Assembly: GCA_019911805.1 (NCBI GenBank)
Contig: JAIOJV010000098.1
Location: forward strand, 30,295 to 94,294
Direction: 5' to 3'
Source: Gammaproteobacteria bacterium
GTDB taxonomy: Bacteria > Pseudomonadota > Gammaproteobacteria > Thiohalobacterales > Thiohalobacteraceae
DNA length: 64,000 nt
Of the stretch, positions 35,305-44,818 are shown piece by piece. The stretch's first letter is position 1. The number at the start of each line of letters is the position of its first letter. The position numbers and the translations under genes were made by a program. The notes beneath the pieces were generated by a model that saw only the letters and a program-made list of their open reading frames with translations, was not told the DNA's origin and ran no database searches.

Positions 35305-36690
35305 ATGCTGACCATGACGGGAAGCGCGCGTGGCGACGCATTGGCCTACGCCCCGGCACTGCGCGCTGGTGTATTCTCATTCCTCTATGCGTACGCGGTC
35401 TTCTATCTCGCGCAGATCTGGTTTCTACCTGCCCTGGGACTGTCCAATGCGGAGGGACTCATCGGCGGCGACCCGCAGTACTACCATCAACTGGCGCTGC
35501 GGACGGCGGATGCAATACACGGCGACGGCTTGGCCGCCTGGAAGGTGCGTCCCGACGGTCAGGGCATTGCGGGCATCGGCGCTTTGGTCTATTACTGGTT
35601 CGGGCCGTCGCCGCAGATCTTCGCGTTGCTGAACGCCGTCCTGCACGGTGTGTCCGCGGCGGTGCTTTGGGTGTTCGCGGAGCGGATCGCGGGGCGCGCA
35701 CTCGCGAAATACGCGGTGATCCCCGTCATTCTCGCCCCCTACCAGATGGCCTGGTTCTCCCAGCCGAACAAGGACAGCTTCGTGATGGCGGGTGCGCTGC
35801 TGTATTTTCTCGGGCTGTACCTCCTGCTCAGCCGCGGCGGCATACAGCGCCACTCCAGGATCCTGCTGGCCCTGTCGGCCATGTTCCTCGGCATCGCGCT
35901 GGTCGCGTTGATGCGACCGTACCTTGTCGACATTCTGCTCGTCGCCTCGACGGGCGTTATGATTTTGCTCGGTCTGTATCGCGCGCGTGAACGCAACGCC
36001 GGGGTGTCTGGGCAGAGAAGGTCGGCATTCGGTGCGGTGGCACTCGTCGTGGTCGCAAATCTGTCGTTGCTGGGTGCGAACGTGGCCACGAAGTCTGCGG
36101 CGTCCGACCTGACCATCGAAACTCTGAGCCAAACGGATATGCGCGAACGGTATCCGGAATGGGTGGCGTCGCAATGGCTGCCGGGTTGGCTCGACGAGCG
36201 GCTTTTCGTGATTGCGTATCAGCGACTCTACTTTGCAGGTATTGCCGACAGCCCGAATGCGACGTCCCGCGACCTTCTGGTCGAGTGGGACCGGCGTTTC
36301 GAAGGTGCGGCCGATTTCCTGGCGTACCTGCCACGTGCGGTACAGCTGGGATTTCTGGCGCCTTTCCCCCTGGACTGGGGGGCTTTCAACGCGGCTCGAA
36401 GTTCGGTGTTCCGCAACCTGGTTCAGGTCGATATGCTGTTCGTCTACGTGGCGTTGGTCGCATTGCTATGGGCGATGTTCGGCCGATTTTTGTCGATCTC
36501 GATAGCTGCGCCGCTGTCGATCGCAGCGATCGTCATTGTGATGTACGGTATGGCGACCCCCCATATCGGTGCACTCAACCGCTATCGCTACCCGTTTCTC
36601 GGGTTCGTCACCTGCGTCGGCCTCGCGCAGCTGCTGGCCATGATCGCGACGCGCCGGCAAACGACCGGCGCCGGGAGATCGATGCAATGA
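35305..36690 (+). CDS. Polytopic membrane protein, candidate Wzy polymerase or GT-C enzyme
   Basis: A 461-residue protein with roughly ten to eleven hydrophobic helices. An early loop carries GGDPQYYHQLALRTAD, which has the acidic-motif position of GT-C transferases. A later loop has WFSQPNKDSFVMAGALL, and a large loop runs between about residues 245 and 330. No other polymerase candidate exists near the flippase, so Wzy is possible. No family was recognised. The start at 35305 is a choice; the frame is open upstream but overlaps the preceding gene. Confidence 0.5.
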   Translation: MLTMTGSARGDALAYAPALRAGVFSFLYAYAVFYLAQIWFLPALGLSNAEGLIGGDPQYYHQLALRTADAIHGDGLAAWKVRPDGQGIAGIGALVYYWFGPSPQIFALLNAVLHGVSAAVLWVFAERIAGRALAKYAVIPVILAPYQMAWFSQPNKDSFVMAGALLYFLGLYLLLSRGGIQRHSRILLALSAMFLGIALVALMRPYLVDILLVASTGVMILLGLYRARERNAGVSGQRRSAFGAVALVVVANLSLLGANVATKSAASDLTIETLSQTDMRERYPEWVASQWLPGWLDERLFVIAYQRLYFAGIADSPNATSRDLLVEWDRRFEGAADFLAYLPRAVQLGFLAPFPLDWGAFNAARSSVFRNLVQVDMLFVYVALVALLWAMFGRFLSISIAAPLSIAAIVIVMYGMATPHIGALNRYRYPFLGFVTCVGLAQLLAMIATRRQTTGAGRSMQ

Positions 36691-37436
36691 TTCCGCCTCT
36701 GATGAAGCATTGGATTTCCGCGTTTCAGACCACGCGTCCGTTCACCGCTGTGGCCAATCTACCGCGATACGTGCGCCAGCTGCGAGAATATCGCCGCATG
36801 GACGGGCGTACTTACGTGCGTTTGCGGGATAGCTATCCCTGCCTCTTGGATGCCGTCGCGCGTACGCCGTTCGATCCGCACTATTTCCATCAGGGGGCCT
36901 GGTTGGCCCGGCGTCTAACTGCCAGATCGCCGGCAACACATGTCGATGTCGGCTCCAGTGTGCTGACTATGGGCGTGCTCAGCGGTATGGTTCCTACGGT
37001 ATTCCTCGATTACCGTCCGATCCGCGTGTCGCTGACCGGCTTCTACCCGGTCGCCGGCAGCATCACCCGCTTGCCGTTTCGAAATGGTGCACTCGATTCC
37101 GTTTCGAGTCTCCATGTGCTCGAACACATCGGACTGGGTCGGTATGGCGATCCGCTCGACGCCGACGGCAGCCGCCGCGGCGCCCTGGAACTCGAACGCG
37201 TCACGCAGCCCGGCGGATACATCTACATCTCGGTGCCAATCGGCAGGGAACGGGTCTGTTTCAACGCCCACCGGGTGTTCGCACCGGGCACCGTCGTTAA
37301 CTGGTTCGGCGCTTGCGACCTGGTAGAATTCTCCTTCGTCGACGATGCTGGTGAGTTTCAGGAAAATCGGCCAGTCTCCGATAACCCGACGCTCGAGTAC
37401 GGGTGCGGCCTGTTCATTTTTGAGAAACGTGCATGA
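36687..37436 (+). CDS. DUF268-like protein with methyltransferase-like fold
   Basis: A 249-residue protein. HVDVGSSVLTMGVLSG occupies the SAM motif I position. Further along are FLDYRPIRVSL, LHVLEHIGLGRYGDPLD and ISVPIGRERVCFNAHRVF, features I associate with DUF268. Its function in glycan loci is not established. It overlaps the upstream membrane protein and the next gene by four bases each (ATGA), so it is part of one tightly coupled operon running to 39411. Confidence 0.7.
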   Translation: MIPPLMKHWISAFQTTRPFTAVANLPRYVRQLREYRRMDGRTYVRLRDSYPCLLDAVARTPFDPHYFHQGAWLARRLTARSPATHVDVGSSVLTMGVLSGMVPTVFLDYRPIRVSLTGFYPVAGSITRLPFRNGALDSVSSLHVLEHIGLGRYGDPLDADGSRRGALELERVTQPGGYIYISVPIGRERVCFNAHRVFAPGTVVNWFGACDLVEFSFVDDAGEFQENRPVSDNPTLEYGCGLFIFEKRA

Positions 37437-38182
37437 TTCAGTGGCTGCGAGACAAGATCCGATCGAGTGCCGTGTTTGCCTTCAACCAGGTCGACCGTGA
37501 TCGCTGGATCGCCGCACAAGCTGCCGGCATCCCGGCGGGAAGCCGGGTCCTCGACGTGGGTGCCGGGTCTTGCCCGTACCGGCCGCTGTTCGCGCACTGC
37601 GAATACCGGGCACAGGATTTCAAGGCGCTGCAGGGCGAGCAGCTGCGCAGCGGCGGGTATGGCGGCATCGACTATGTCTGCGATGCGGCCGCCATCCCGG
37701 TCGAACCGTGCAGTTTCGATGTTGTTCTGTGCACCGAAATGATCGAGCACGTCCCGCACCCGGATCATGTGGTCGCGGAGTTCGCGCGTATTCTGAAACC
37801 CGGTGGAACGCTGCTGCTGACGGCGCCGCTCGGTTCGGGTATCCACCAGGAGCCGTATCATTACTACGGCGGCTTCACATCCTATTGGTATCAACGATTT
37901 CTAGGAGAATCCGGGTTCGATATGATCCGAATCGAACCCAACGGCGGCAGCTATCGATTCTTTGGACAGGAGGCGCTACGGTTCGTCCGGATGACGGCGC
38001 CGTGGGCACTCAGCGCGCCACTTGGCATCCGGATCATCTGGTTTCCGCTCTGGCTGGTATTGCTGCCCGTGCTCGGCGTACTCATGCCTCTGCTCGGCTG
38101 GGCGCTCGATAAGTACGATGACGAGAAGCGGTTCACGGTCGGATACCACGTCCGCGCAAGCCGATGCACTGAACCTACATGA
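37433..38182 (+). CDS. Class I SAM-dependent methyltransferase
   Basis: The 249-residue protein has VLDVGAGSCPYRPLF as motif I, a following RAQDF, and VLCTEMIEHVPHPDHVVAEFARILKPGG, a textbook type-11 methyltransferase. Two hydrophobic segments near residues 188-225 suggest a membrane-associated C-terminus. Substrate unknown; it probably acts on the glycan assembled by its neighbours. Confidence 0.82.
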   Translation: MIQWLRDKIRSSAVFAFNQVDRDRWIAAQAAGIPAGSRVLDVGAGSCPYRPLFAHCEYRAQDFKALQGEQLRSGGYGGIDYVCDAAAIPVEPCSFDVVLCTEMIEHVPHPDHVVAEFARILKPGGTLLLTAPLGSGIHQEPYHYYGGFTSYWYQRFLGESGFDMIRIEPNGGSYRFFGQEALRFVRMTAPWALSAPLGIRIIWFPLWLVLLPVLGVLMPLLGWALDKYDDEKRFTVGYHVRASRCTEPT

Positions 38183-39411
38183 AGATACTGTTCGTCTGCG
38201 GCGAGCACAACTACGGCGATGTGCGACGTGGGACCGGCTACGAGTACGGCAATATGCTGCCAGCGCTGCGAGCGTTGGGGCATGAGGTTTTGTTCTTCGA
38301 GTCCTGGGACAAGGGTGCGTACCAGTCCTTTGCGGATCTCAATCTGCAGCTGCTGGCGAAGGTCGCGGAGCTGCGGCCCGATGTCGTGTTCTTCGTGTTC
38401 ATGAATTACGAAATCTGGATCGAGACACTAGACGCCATCCGTGCACGGTGCAACGCATTCGTCGTCGATTGGGCCCCGGACGATTCCTGGAAATTCCGCG
38501 AGTCATCACGATTCCTGCTGCCTCACGTCGATCTCCACTGCACGACCTATCCGGAAGTTGCCGCTGCCGCTCATGCGGCGGGACAAGGCAGAGTGATCGT
38601 CACGCAGTGGGCGGCGAGTACCGCGGATCTGGCGCCGCCCAAGCCGGCGCGGGACTGCGGCATCCCGGTGTCGTTCGTTGGGACGGCCTACGGCAACCGT
38701 CGCCGCTGGATCGAGGGTCTGAGGCGCAGTGGTATCGATGTGCTCTGCTTTGGTCAGGGGTGGCCCTCGGGTCCGCTGTCGGGCGAGCGCGTCAAGGAGG
38801 TGATCCAGGATTCGGTCATTAGCCTGAATTTCGCCGATTCGGGGCTGATCTTCGCTGGCGGCAGGATCGGCCGCAGCCGCCAGATCAAGGCGCGCACCTT
38901 CGAGGTGCCGGGTCTGGGCGGTTTTCTCCTGACCGAAGACGCCGATCGGCTCGCGGACTACTATCGCCCGGGGCACGAACTCGTGCTGTTTCGCGACCTG
39001 GATTCGCTGGCGGACAGAATCCGGCACTTCCTATCCCACCCCGACGAACGGGATGCCATCGCGGAGGCCGGCCACGCGCGGACGTGCGCGGAGCACACCT
39101 ATGAGCAGCGCCTTGGCGCGGTCATGGAGGCGGTGCGGCATACCCACCCGGTGAAATTGGCGACGGCGCCCACTGCGGATTGCCCCGACCTCCAGGGCAG
39201 CATGACCACACTGGTACGGACGCATGAAGACGTCCGTCGCTGGATGCCACTGCGCAACCTGCTCGTGGGTACGGCGCGCCTGATGTTCGGGCCGGAGCGC
39301 GGGCCGCGTGCCGCGCGGCGACTGGTCTACGAGACCTACTGGCGACTGACCGGCGAACGCACCTACCGCGCCACCGGTCTGCCCGGCAGGCTCTTCTACC
39401 GGGAAAGCTGA
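38179..39411 (+). CDS. Glycosyltransferase, CgeB/GT1-like
   Basis: A 410-residue GT-B protein opening MKILFVCGEHNYG, with WAPDDSWKFRESSRF in the DUF3880-like N-half. The C-half reads VSFVGTAYGNRRRWIEGLR and FEVPGLGGFLLTEDADRLADYY, matching the C-terminal glycosyltransferase domain of CgeB-like proteins. It overlaps the preceding gene by four bases. Sugar donor cannot be told. Confidence 0.8.
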   Translation: MKILFVCGEHNYGDVRRGTGYEYGNMLPALRALGHEVLFFESWDKGAYQSFADLNLQLLAKVAELRPDVVFFVFMNYEIWIETLDAIRARCNAFVVDWAPDDSWKFRESSRFLLPHVDLHCTTYPEVAAAAHAAGQGRVIVTQWAASTADLAPPKPARDCGIPVSFVGTAYGNRRRWIEGLRRSGIDVLCFGQGWPSGPLSGERVKEVIQDSVISLNFADSGLIFAGGRIGRSRQIKARTFEVPGLGGFLLTEDADRLADYYRPGHELVLFRDLDSLADRIRHFLSHPDERDAIAEAGHARTCAEHTYEQRLGAVMEAVRHTHPVKLATAPTADCPDLQGSMTTLVRTHEDVRRWMPLRNLLVGTARLMFGPERGPRAARRLVYETYWRLTGERTYRATGLPGRLFYRES

Positions 39412-39412
39412 G

Positions 39413-40291
39413 ATGCATGCTGCGAATCACCCCGTCGTCAGTGTCGTCATGTCGTTCTTCAACGCCGGTGCGACGCTGGGGCGTGCCCTGCGGTCGTTGC
39501 AGTTGCAAAATTTCCCGCACTGGGAGTTGCTGCTCTTCGACGATGGCTCGACCGACGACGGAGCTGCCGTCGTGGCAGCGCTCTCGGACCCGCGCATCCG
39601 GCTGATGCGCGACGGCACCCGTCGCGGATTGCCGGCGCGCTTGAACCAGGGGATAGCCCAGGCACATGGAATGTACATTGCGCGTATCGATGCGGACGAT
39701 GTGGCGTTTCCCGAACGCCTCAGCCGACAGCTCGATTACCTGAACAGGCAGCCACAAGTCGATCTGCTCGCGACCTCCGCATTGCTGGTGGATGCCGAAG
39801 ACGGGGTTCTTGGCGTATTGCCTGCCGGCCTCTCGCACGAAGCCATCTGCAGCCGGCCCTGGCAGGGATTTCCGATGCCGCATCCGACCTGGATGGGACG
39901 TACCGACTGGTTCAGGCAAAATCCTTACGACGAAGCCGCGACCAAGGCGCAGGATCAGGTGCTGCTGTACAAAACGTATAGAACCAGCCGATTCGCCGGC
40001 CTGCCTGATGTCCTGCTCGGTTACCGCTACCCCGGGTTGTCCGTACGCAAGACGCTGGTAGGGCGTTACCACTACCTGCGCAGTGTGGCGTCCGTTGATA
40101 CGCGACATGCCTTGCGCGGCGGGCTGACTCATGGTGCGGCGGCGCTGCGGGATCTGGCAGCGCTGGCGACGGGGACAGGGCAGGTGGTGATCCGCCGCCG
40201 GGCCACACCAGCCGATGCGCCGACGTTGGCGTCCTGGAACGACCTGAACCACCGCCTCACTCAGGGCATGTCCGTCGAGGGATCCCGTTAG
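39413..40291 (+). CDS. GT2 family glycosyltransferase
   Basis: A 292-residue protein with VVSVVMSFFNAGATLGRALRS-type N-terminus, FDDGSTDDGAAVV, RIDADDVAFPERL as the acidic metal-binding motif, and a WQGFPMPHPTWMGR segment typical of O-antigen GT2s. It lies one base after the upstream stop and one base before asnB. Confidence 0.86.
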   Translation: MHAANHPVVSVVMSFFNAGATLGRALRSLQLQNFPHWELLLFDDGSTDDGAAVVAALSDPRIRLMRDGTRRGLPARLNQGIAQAHGMYIARIDADDVAFPERLSRQLDYLNRQPQVDLLATSALLVDAEDGVLGVLPAGLSHEAICSRPWQGFPMPHPTWMGRTDWFRQNPYDEAATKAQDQVLLYKTYRTSRFAGLPDVLLGYRYPGLSVRKTLVGRYHYLRSVASVDTRHALRGGLTHGAAALRDLAALATGTGQVVIRRRATPADAPTLASWNDLNHRLTQGMSVEGSR

Positions 40292-40292
40292 C

Positions 40293-42239
40293 ATGTGCGG
40301 ACTCGCCGGCTTCTACCGCCCCAGCGGCCTTGCATCCGAGGCATCGGCGCTCGCCACAGCGATGGCGAGCACGATTGCACATCGTGGTCCGGACGACGCG
40401 GGCGTCTGGACAGACCTGAATGTGGGTATCGCGCTGGCCCACCGCCGGCTCGCGGTGCTTGATCTCTCACCGGCCGGACATCAGCCAATGATCTCCGCCA
40501 ACGGGCGCTTCGTCATCGTTTTCAATGGTGAGATATACAACCACCTGACGTTGCGGCAATCGCTCGACGCCACGATGCCGGTCGCGTGGCGTGGTCATTC
40601 TGATACCGAGACGCTGCTGGAGGCCATCGCGGCATGGGGTATGGAACGCACACTGAAGCAATGCGCAGGCATGTTCGCGTTCGCGCTGTGGGATCGGGAA
40701 AGACGCAGCCTGTCACTCGCACGCGACCGGCTCGGTGAAAAACCGCTGTACTATGGCTGGCAGGGCGATACCTTTCTGTTCGGCTCCGAGCTGAAGGCGC
40801 TTCGCGCGCACCCAGCGTTCTGCGCTGAGGTAGACCGCAACGTACTGGCACTGTTCATGCGTCATAACTGTGTACCCGCGCCATACTCGATCTATACCGG
40901 GATCCACAAGCTGTCTCCCGGAACCTGGCTGGAACTTGAGACACAGGACAGGGAACCTCGGATTCAGGTCTATTGGTCCGTGCGTGCTGCGGCGCTCAAT
41001 GGCCAGAGCAACCCTTTCCAAGGCTCCGATGACGAGGCGCGCGAACGGCTCGACGGCCTACTGCGCGAGGTGTTGGCGCGGCAGATGCTGGCGGACGTTC
41101 CGCTCGGTGTGTTCCTGTCGGGCGGCGTCGACTCGTCCACCATCGTCGCGCTGATGCAGGCGCAGTCCACGCGACCGGTGCAGTCTTTCACCATCGGCTT
41201 CGAATCGGAAGGCTACAACGAGGCGAAGCACGCCCAGGCGGTTGCGGCCCATCTCGGCACCGATCATACCGAGTTGTATGTGACACCGGTACAATCGCTG
41301 TCGGTCATCGAGCTTCTGCCGACGCTGTATGACGAGCCGTTTGCCGACTCCTCGCAAATTCCCACCTATCTGGTATCGCAGCTCGCGCGGCAGAAAGTGA
41401 CGGTCAGTCTGTCGGGCGACGGTGGCGACGAACTCTTCGGCGGCTATAACCGCTACTTCTGGGCCACTGAGATTTGGAGCCGCGTCGGCCGCTGGCCGCT
41501 GCCGATGCGCGCGGCGCTGGCGAAGGCACTGACGGTACTGCCGCCCGTCGCCTGGGATCAGGTATTCAAGGCGTTTGCACGATTTCTGCCGGCGAACTGG
41601 CGTTACGCCAAGCCGGGCGACAAGCTGCACAAGCTCTCCGAGATTCTCGCCGTGCGTACCCCCGAGGAGGTCTACCACGGGCTTGTATCGCACTGGAAGC
41701 GGCCTGCCGAGGTCGTACTGGGCGCCATTGAGCCGCCGACGGCGCTGACCCAGTTCGGATCACTGGCAGGACTCGCAGATTTTGAACATCGTATGATGTA
41801 CCTGGACCAGGTGAGCTATCTGCCCGACGACATCCTCACTAAGGTCGATCGGGCGGCGATGGCTGTCTCTCTCGAAACCCGCGTGCCGCTGCTCGATCAC
41901 AGCCTGGTCGAATTCGCCTGGTCACTGCCGTTGTCGATGAAGATCCGCGAAGGGCAGGGGAAGTGGCTGTTGCGTCAGGTCCTCTACCAGTACGTGCCTA
42001 AGGAACTGATCGAGCGTCCCAAGATGGGCTTCGGCATCCCGCTCGACAGCTGGCTTTGTGGGCCGCTGCGTGATTGGGCGGAATCTCTTCTCGACGCGCA
42101 GCGCCTCGAGGCGGAGGGCTATTTCGCGACAGAGATTATCCGTGAGAAGTGGTCGGAACATCTGAGTGGCCGACGCAACTGGTCGTACTATCTTTGGGAC
42201 GTGCTCATGTTCCAGGCTTGGCTCGAGGCACAACGATGA
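40293..42239 (+). CDS. asnB: Asparagine synthase (glutamine-hydrolysing) in glycan cluster
   Basis: A 648-residue class II amidotransferase. Cys2 (MCGLAGFY) is the glutaminase nucleophile. The ATP-pyrophosphatase domain carries SGGVDSS (about residue 285) and SLSGDGGDELFGGYNRY. In polysaccharide loci such enzymes (WbpS-like) may amidate uronic acid sugars and not make free asparagine. This assignment of role rests on context alone. It overlaps the following GT4 gene by ATGA. Confidence 0.9.
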   Translation: MCGLAGFYRPSGLASEASALATAMASTIAHRGPDDAGVWTDLNVGIALAHRRLAVLDLSPAGHQPMISANGRFVIVFNGEIYNHLTLRQSLDATMPVAWRGHSDTETLLEAIAAWGMERTLKQCAGMFAFALWDRERRSLSLARDRLGEKPLYYGWQGDTFLFGSELKALRAHPAFCAEVDRNVLALFMRHNCVPAPYSIYTGIHKLSPGTWLELETQDREPRIQVYWSVRAAALNGQSNPFQGSDDEARERLDGLLREVLARQMLADVPLGVFLSGGVDSSTIVALMQAQSTRPVQSFTIGFESEGYNEAKHAQAVAAHLGTDHTELYVTPVQSLSVIELLPTLYDEPFADSSQIPTYLVSQLARQKVTVSLSGDGGDELFGGYNRYFWATEIWSRVGRWPLPMRAALAKALTVLPPVAWDQVFKAFARFLPANWRYAKPGDKLHKLSEILAVRTPEEVYHGLVSHWKRPAEVVLGAIEPPTALTQFGSLAGLADFEHRMMYLDQVSYLPDDILTKVDRAAMAVSLETRVPLLDHSLVEFAWSLPLSMKIREGQGKWLLRQVLYQYVPKELIERPKMGFGIPLDSWLCGPLRDWAESLLDAQRLEAEGYFATEIIREKWSEHLSGRRNWSYYLWDVLMFQAWLEAQR

Positions 42240-43390
42240 GCGGTATGCGGCCCAAGCTGCTGTTCTTTGTCACCGAGGACTGGTATTTCTGTTCGCACCG
42301 TCTACCGCTTGCGGTCGCTGCGGCGAAGGAAGGCTTTGAGGTGGTTGTGATCACGCGCGTCCGCGAGCACGGTGATGTCATCCGCCACGCCGGCCTGCGG
42401 CTCATTTCCTTCGAGATGTCTCGGCGCGGCTGGCACCTGTTCCGTGAACTCGCGGCCGTTGCACGTCTCGTGGGGATTTACCGCCGCGAGCGTCCGGACA
42501 TCGTGCACCATGTGGCGATGAAGCCAATTCTCTATGGTTCGCTCGCCGCACGCTTGTCGGGTGTACCGCAGGTGCTCAATGCCTTTGCCGGCATGGGTTG
42601 GGTCTTCACCTCGATCAGTCGCAACGCACGCCTCTTGAGGTCGCTGGTGTCCACGGCTATGCGTGTGCTCCTGGTCTCCACCGATGCTATCGTCCAGAAC
42701 CAGGATGATGCCGCGCTGATGGCACGCTGGGGCGTGCGTGGCATCCATTTGATCCGTGGTTCAGGCGTCGACACTGACCTGTTCGCTCCCACACCGGAAC
42801 CGGAAGGACCACCACTGGTCCTGCTACCCGCGCGGATGCTGTGGGACAAAGGAGTGGGCGAGTTCGTCGAGATGGCGGGACGGTTGAAAGCCGTGGGAAG
42901 CGAGGCACGCTTCGTGCTCGTCGGCGCACCGGATCCAGAGAACCCGGCGGCGGTTCCCATGGCGCAATTGATCGAGTGGCAACAACAAAATCTGATCGAG
43001 TGGTGGGGGGCGCGCGACGATATGCCGGCTGTGTATGCGCAGGCGCACATTGTCTGCCTACCATCGTACCGGGAAGGGCTGCCGAAGGTGCTGCTCGAGG
43101 CGGCCGCGTGCGGCCGAGCCATCGTCACGACGGATACCACCGGATGCCGTGATGCGGTGGCGAACGGGGATACCGGCCTGCTCGTGCCCGTGAAGGACGC
43201 GGCCGCATTGGCCGATGCGGTTCACCGGCTGATCCGAGAGCCCGAGACCCGACGGAGAATGGGCGCCCTGGGACGGCGCCGCGTCATCGAACATTTCTCC
43301 GATGGGAAGATTGTTGCCGCCACTTTGAAACTGTACCGTAAATCTGCCGTACCGGACTTACCCGCCGGGAAGTGTGAGGGTCAGAACTAG
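42236..43390 (+). CDS. GT4 family glycosyltransferase
   Basis: A 384-residue GT-B protein with LLFFVTEDWYFCSHRLPLA at the start, HHVAMKPILYGSLAARLSG, and VCLPSYREGLPKVLLEAAACGRAIVTTD in the C-half. The latter includes the E-x7-E motif (EGLPKVLLE). It resembles PglA/WbpT-like enzymes that add the second sugar to the lipid-linked primer, which fits its place just ahead of the initiating transferase. The frame extends upstream of 42236 but overlaps asnB. Confidence 0.87.
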   Translation: MSGMRPKLLFFVTEDWYFCSHRLPLAVAAAKEGFEVVVITRVREHGDVIRHAGLRLISFEMSRRGWHLFRELAAVARLVGIYRRERPDIVHHVAMKPILYGSLAARLSGVPQVLNAFAGMGWVFTSISRNARLLRSLVSTAMRVLLVSTDAIVQNQDDAALMARWGVRGIHLIRGSGVDTDLFAPTPEPEGPPLVLLPARMLWDKGVGEFVEMAGRLKAVGSEARFVLVGAPDPENPAAVPMAQLIEWQQQNLIEWWGARDDMPAVYAQAHIVCLPSYREGLPKVLLEAAACGRAIVTTDTTGCRDAVANGDTGLLVPVKDAAALADAVHRLIREPETRRRMGALGRRRVIEHFSDGKIVAATLKLYRKSAVPDLPAGKCEGQN

Positions 43391-43557
43391 GTCTGAGTAT
43401 TCCGCATGTTACCGATCGGTACGAGCAGATCCGGCATTGGATTTCCGGCCACACTGTCGGTTCCAGAGTCTGCGCTCGGACAAGTTTGTCCGTATATCGT
43501 GACAACGGTGTCGCGCGCTAACACTTCGAAATCATGTTGTCATATCAGGCCACTTGA

Positions 43558-44577
43558 ATGCTGCTGACTGCCGTTATCTTGATAATCGTAGGCCTTGCGT
43601 CCCTGGCCTTGACTGGCTGGCTCGCCAGGCCGGGCGCGCCCATCCGCCTGCTGGACCAGCCCAACGAGCGTTCCCTGCACGCCACCCCGACGCCGCGCAC
43701 CGGCGGTCTGGCGATCTGCGTGGCGCTGCTGGTCGGCTGGGTGGTCTCCCTGTGGTTGCCGCAGACCGAAGGCCTCCCGGTGCAGATCCTGTCCGGCGCC
43801 ATCGTCGTCGCCGGCATCTCCATCCTGGACGACCGCTACGGCCTCTCTCAGTGGCTGCGGCTGCTGGTACAGCTCGGGGCGGCGCTGCTGCTGATCCGTG
43901 GTGGCTTTATCATCCAGGGCGAGATCCTGCCCGGATGGGCGCTTGCGTCTGGCCTGGGGCTTACGCTGTTGACGGTGGTCATGACGCTCTGGCTGACCAA
44001 CCTCTATAATTTCATGGACGGCATGGACGGTTTTGCCGCCGGCATGGCCGTGATCGGCTTCGGGACCCTGGCGCTGCTGGGCTGGGGGCAGGGCGATGGC
44101 CTGTTCACGGCGGCTTCCTTGACCGTCTGCGCGGTGGCGGCGGGTTTTTTGTGGTTTAATTTCCCCCCGGCGCGGATTTTTATGGGCGATTCGGGATCGA
44201 CGACACTGGGCTTCCTCGCGGCGGCCTTCGCGGTCTGGGGTAGCCGGCGCGGGGTCGCTCCGGTGTGGCTGACACTGGTGGTGTTCTCGCCCTTCGTGGT
44301 GGATGCGACCGTGACACTGCTGCGGCGTGCGCTGCGTGGCGAAGCGGTGTGGCGGGCCCACCGCAGCCATTACTACCAGCGCCTGGTGCAGTCTGGCTGG
44401 AGCCACCGGCGGACGGTGCTGGTCGAATATGCGATCATGCTGGCCAGCGCCGGGGTCGCGCTGGCGATCCGCGATGCGGACGCGGGCGTGCAATGGGCGG
44501 TTCTGGCGGCACTGCTGGCCGGCTATGCGGTTGCCGCCTTGACGGTGCATGAGATTGAACGACGCACAGGGCAATAA
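43558..44577 (+). CDS. wbpL: Undecaprenyl-phosphate N-acetylhexosamine 1-phosphate transferase (WecA/WbpL type)
   Basis: Starts the lipid-linked glycan by moving a HexNAc-1-phosphate from UDP to undecaprenyl phosphate at the inner membrane. The 339-residue protein has about ten helices, RPGAPIRLLDQPNERSLH near the N-terminus, DDRYGLS, the catalytic NLYNFMDGMDGFAAG and RAHRSHYYQRL. This is the MraY/WecA superfamily, at WbpL length. Its neighbour is the WbpM-type dehydratase, the same order as in P. aeruginosa. The 43391-43557 gap shows nothing. Confidence 0.9.
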   Translation: MLLTAVILIIVGLASLALTGWLARPGAPIRLLDQPNERSLHATPTPRTGGLAICVALLVGWVVSLWLPQTEGLPVQILSGAIVVAGISILDDRYGLSQWLRLLVQLGAALLLIRGGFIIQGEILPGWALASGLGLTLLTVVMTLWLTNLYNFMDGMDGFAAGMAVIGFGTLALLGWGQGDGLFTAASLTVCAVAAGFLWFNFPPARIFMGDSGSTTLGFLAAAFAVWGSRRGVAPVWLTLVVFSPFVVDATVTLLRRALRGEAVWRAHRSHYYQRLVQSGWSHRRTVLVEYAIMLASAGVALAIRDADAGVQWAVLAALLAGYAVAALTVHEIERRTGQ

Positions 44578-44595
44578 ACCGGAAGAACTCAACTC

Positions 44596-44808
44596 CGCCA
44601 CGGAAGCACACGAGACAACACGGACAAGGCCTTTCAACCACGCAACCCACGAACCGAAATGATCCTGTAGGGTGCGTCGGCGTAAGCGACGCACCGGCGG
44701 GGTGTCGGAATGGTGCGTCAGGCTGCGCCTCGACGCACCCTACAGGATCGGGTTTTTGCAATAGACTTGTGTCCGTGTCGTTCCGTGGGTTCCGTGGCCA
44801 ATGGGGTT
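44596..44808. repeat. Nested composite repeat between wbpL and wbpM
   Basis: Outer arms are CCACGGAAGCACACG (from 44597) and its inverted partner CCGTGTCGTTCCGTGG...CCGTGGCCA (44772-44800). Between them lie a direct GTAGGGTGCGTC unit (44668) and an inverted GACGCACCCTAC unit (ends 44749). The right arm runs into an ATG at 44801 that falsely extends the next frame. Confidence 0.85.
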
Positions 44809-44818
44809 TTTGGGATCA

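Noticed and set aside
36159..36686. Long upstream extension of the DUF268-like gene
   Set aside because: It overlaps the preceding membrane protein gene in another frame; the ATG at 36687 overlaps that gene's stop as in neighbouring junctions.
44801..44818. Upstream ATG for wbpM
   Set aside because: It lies in the inverted arm of a dispersed repeat; ATG 44819 starts the family's typical N-terminus.
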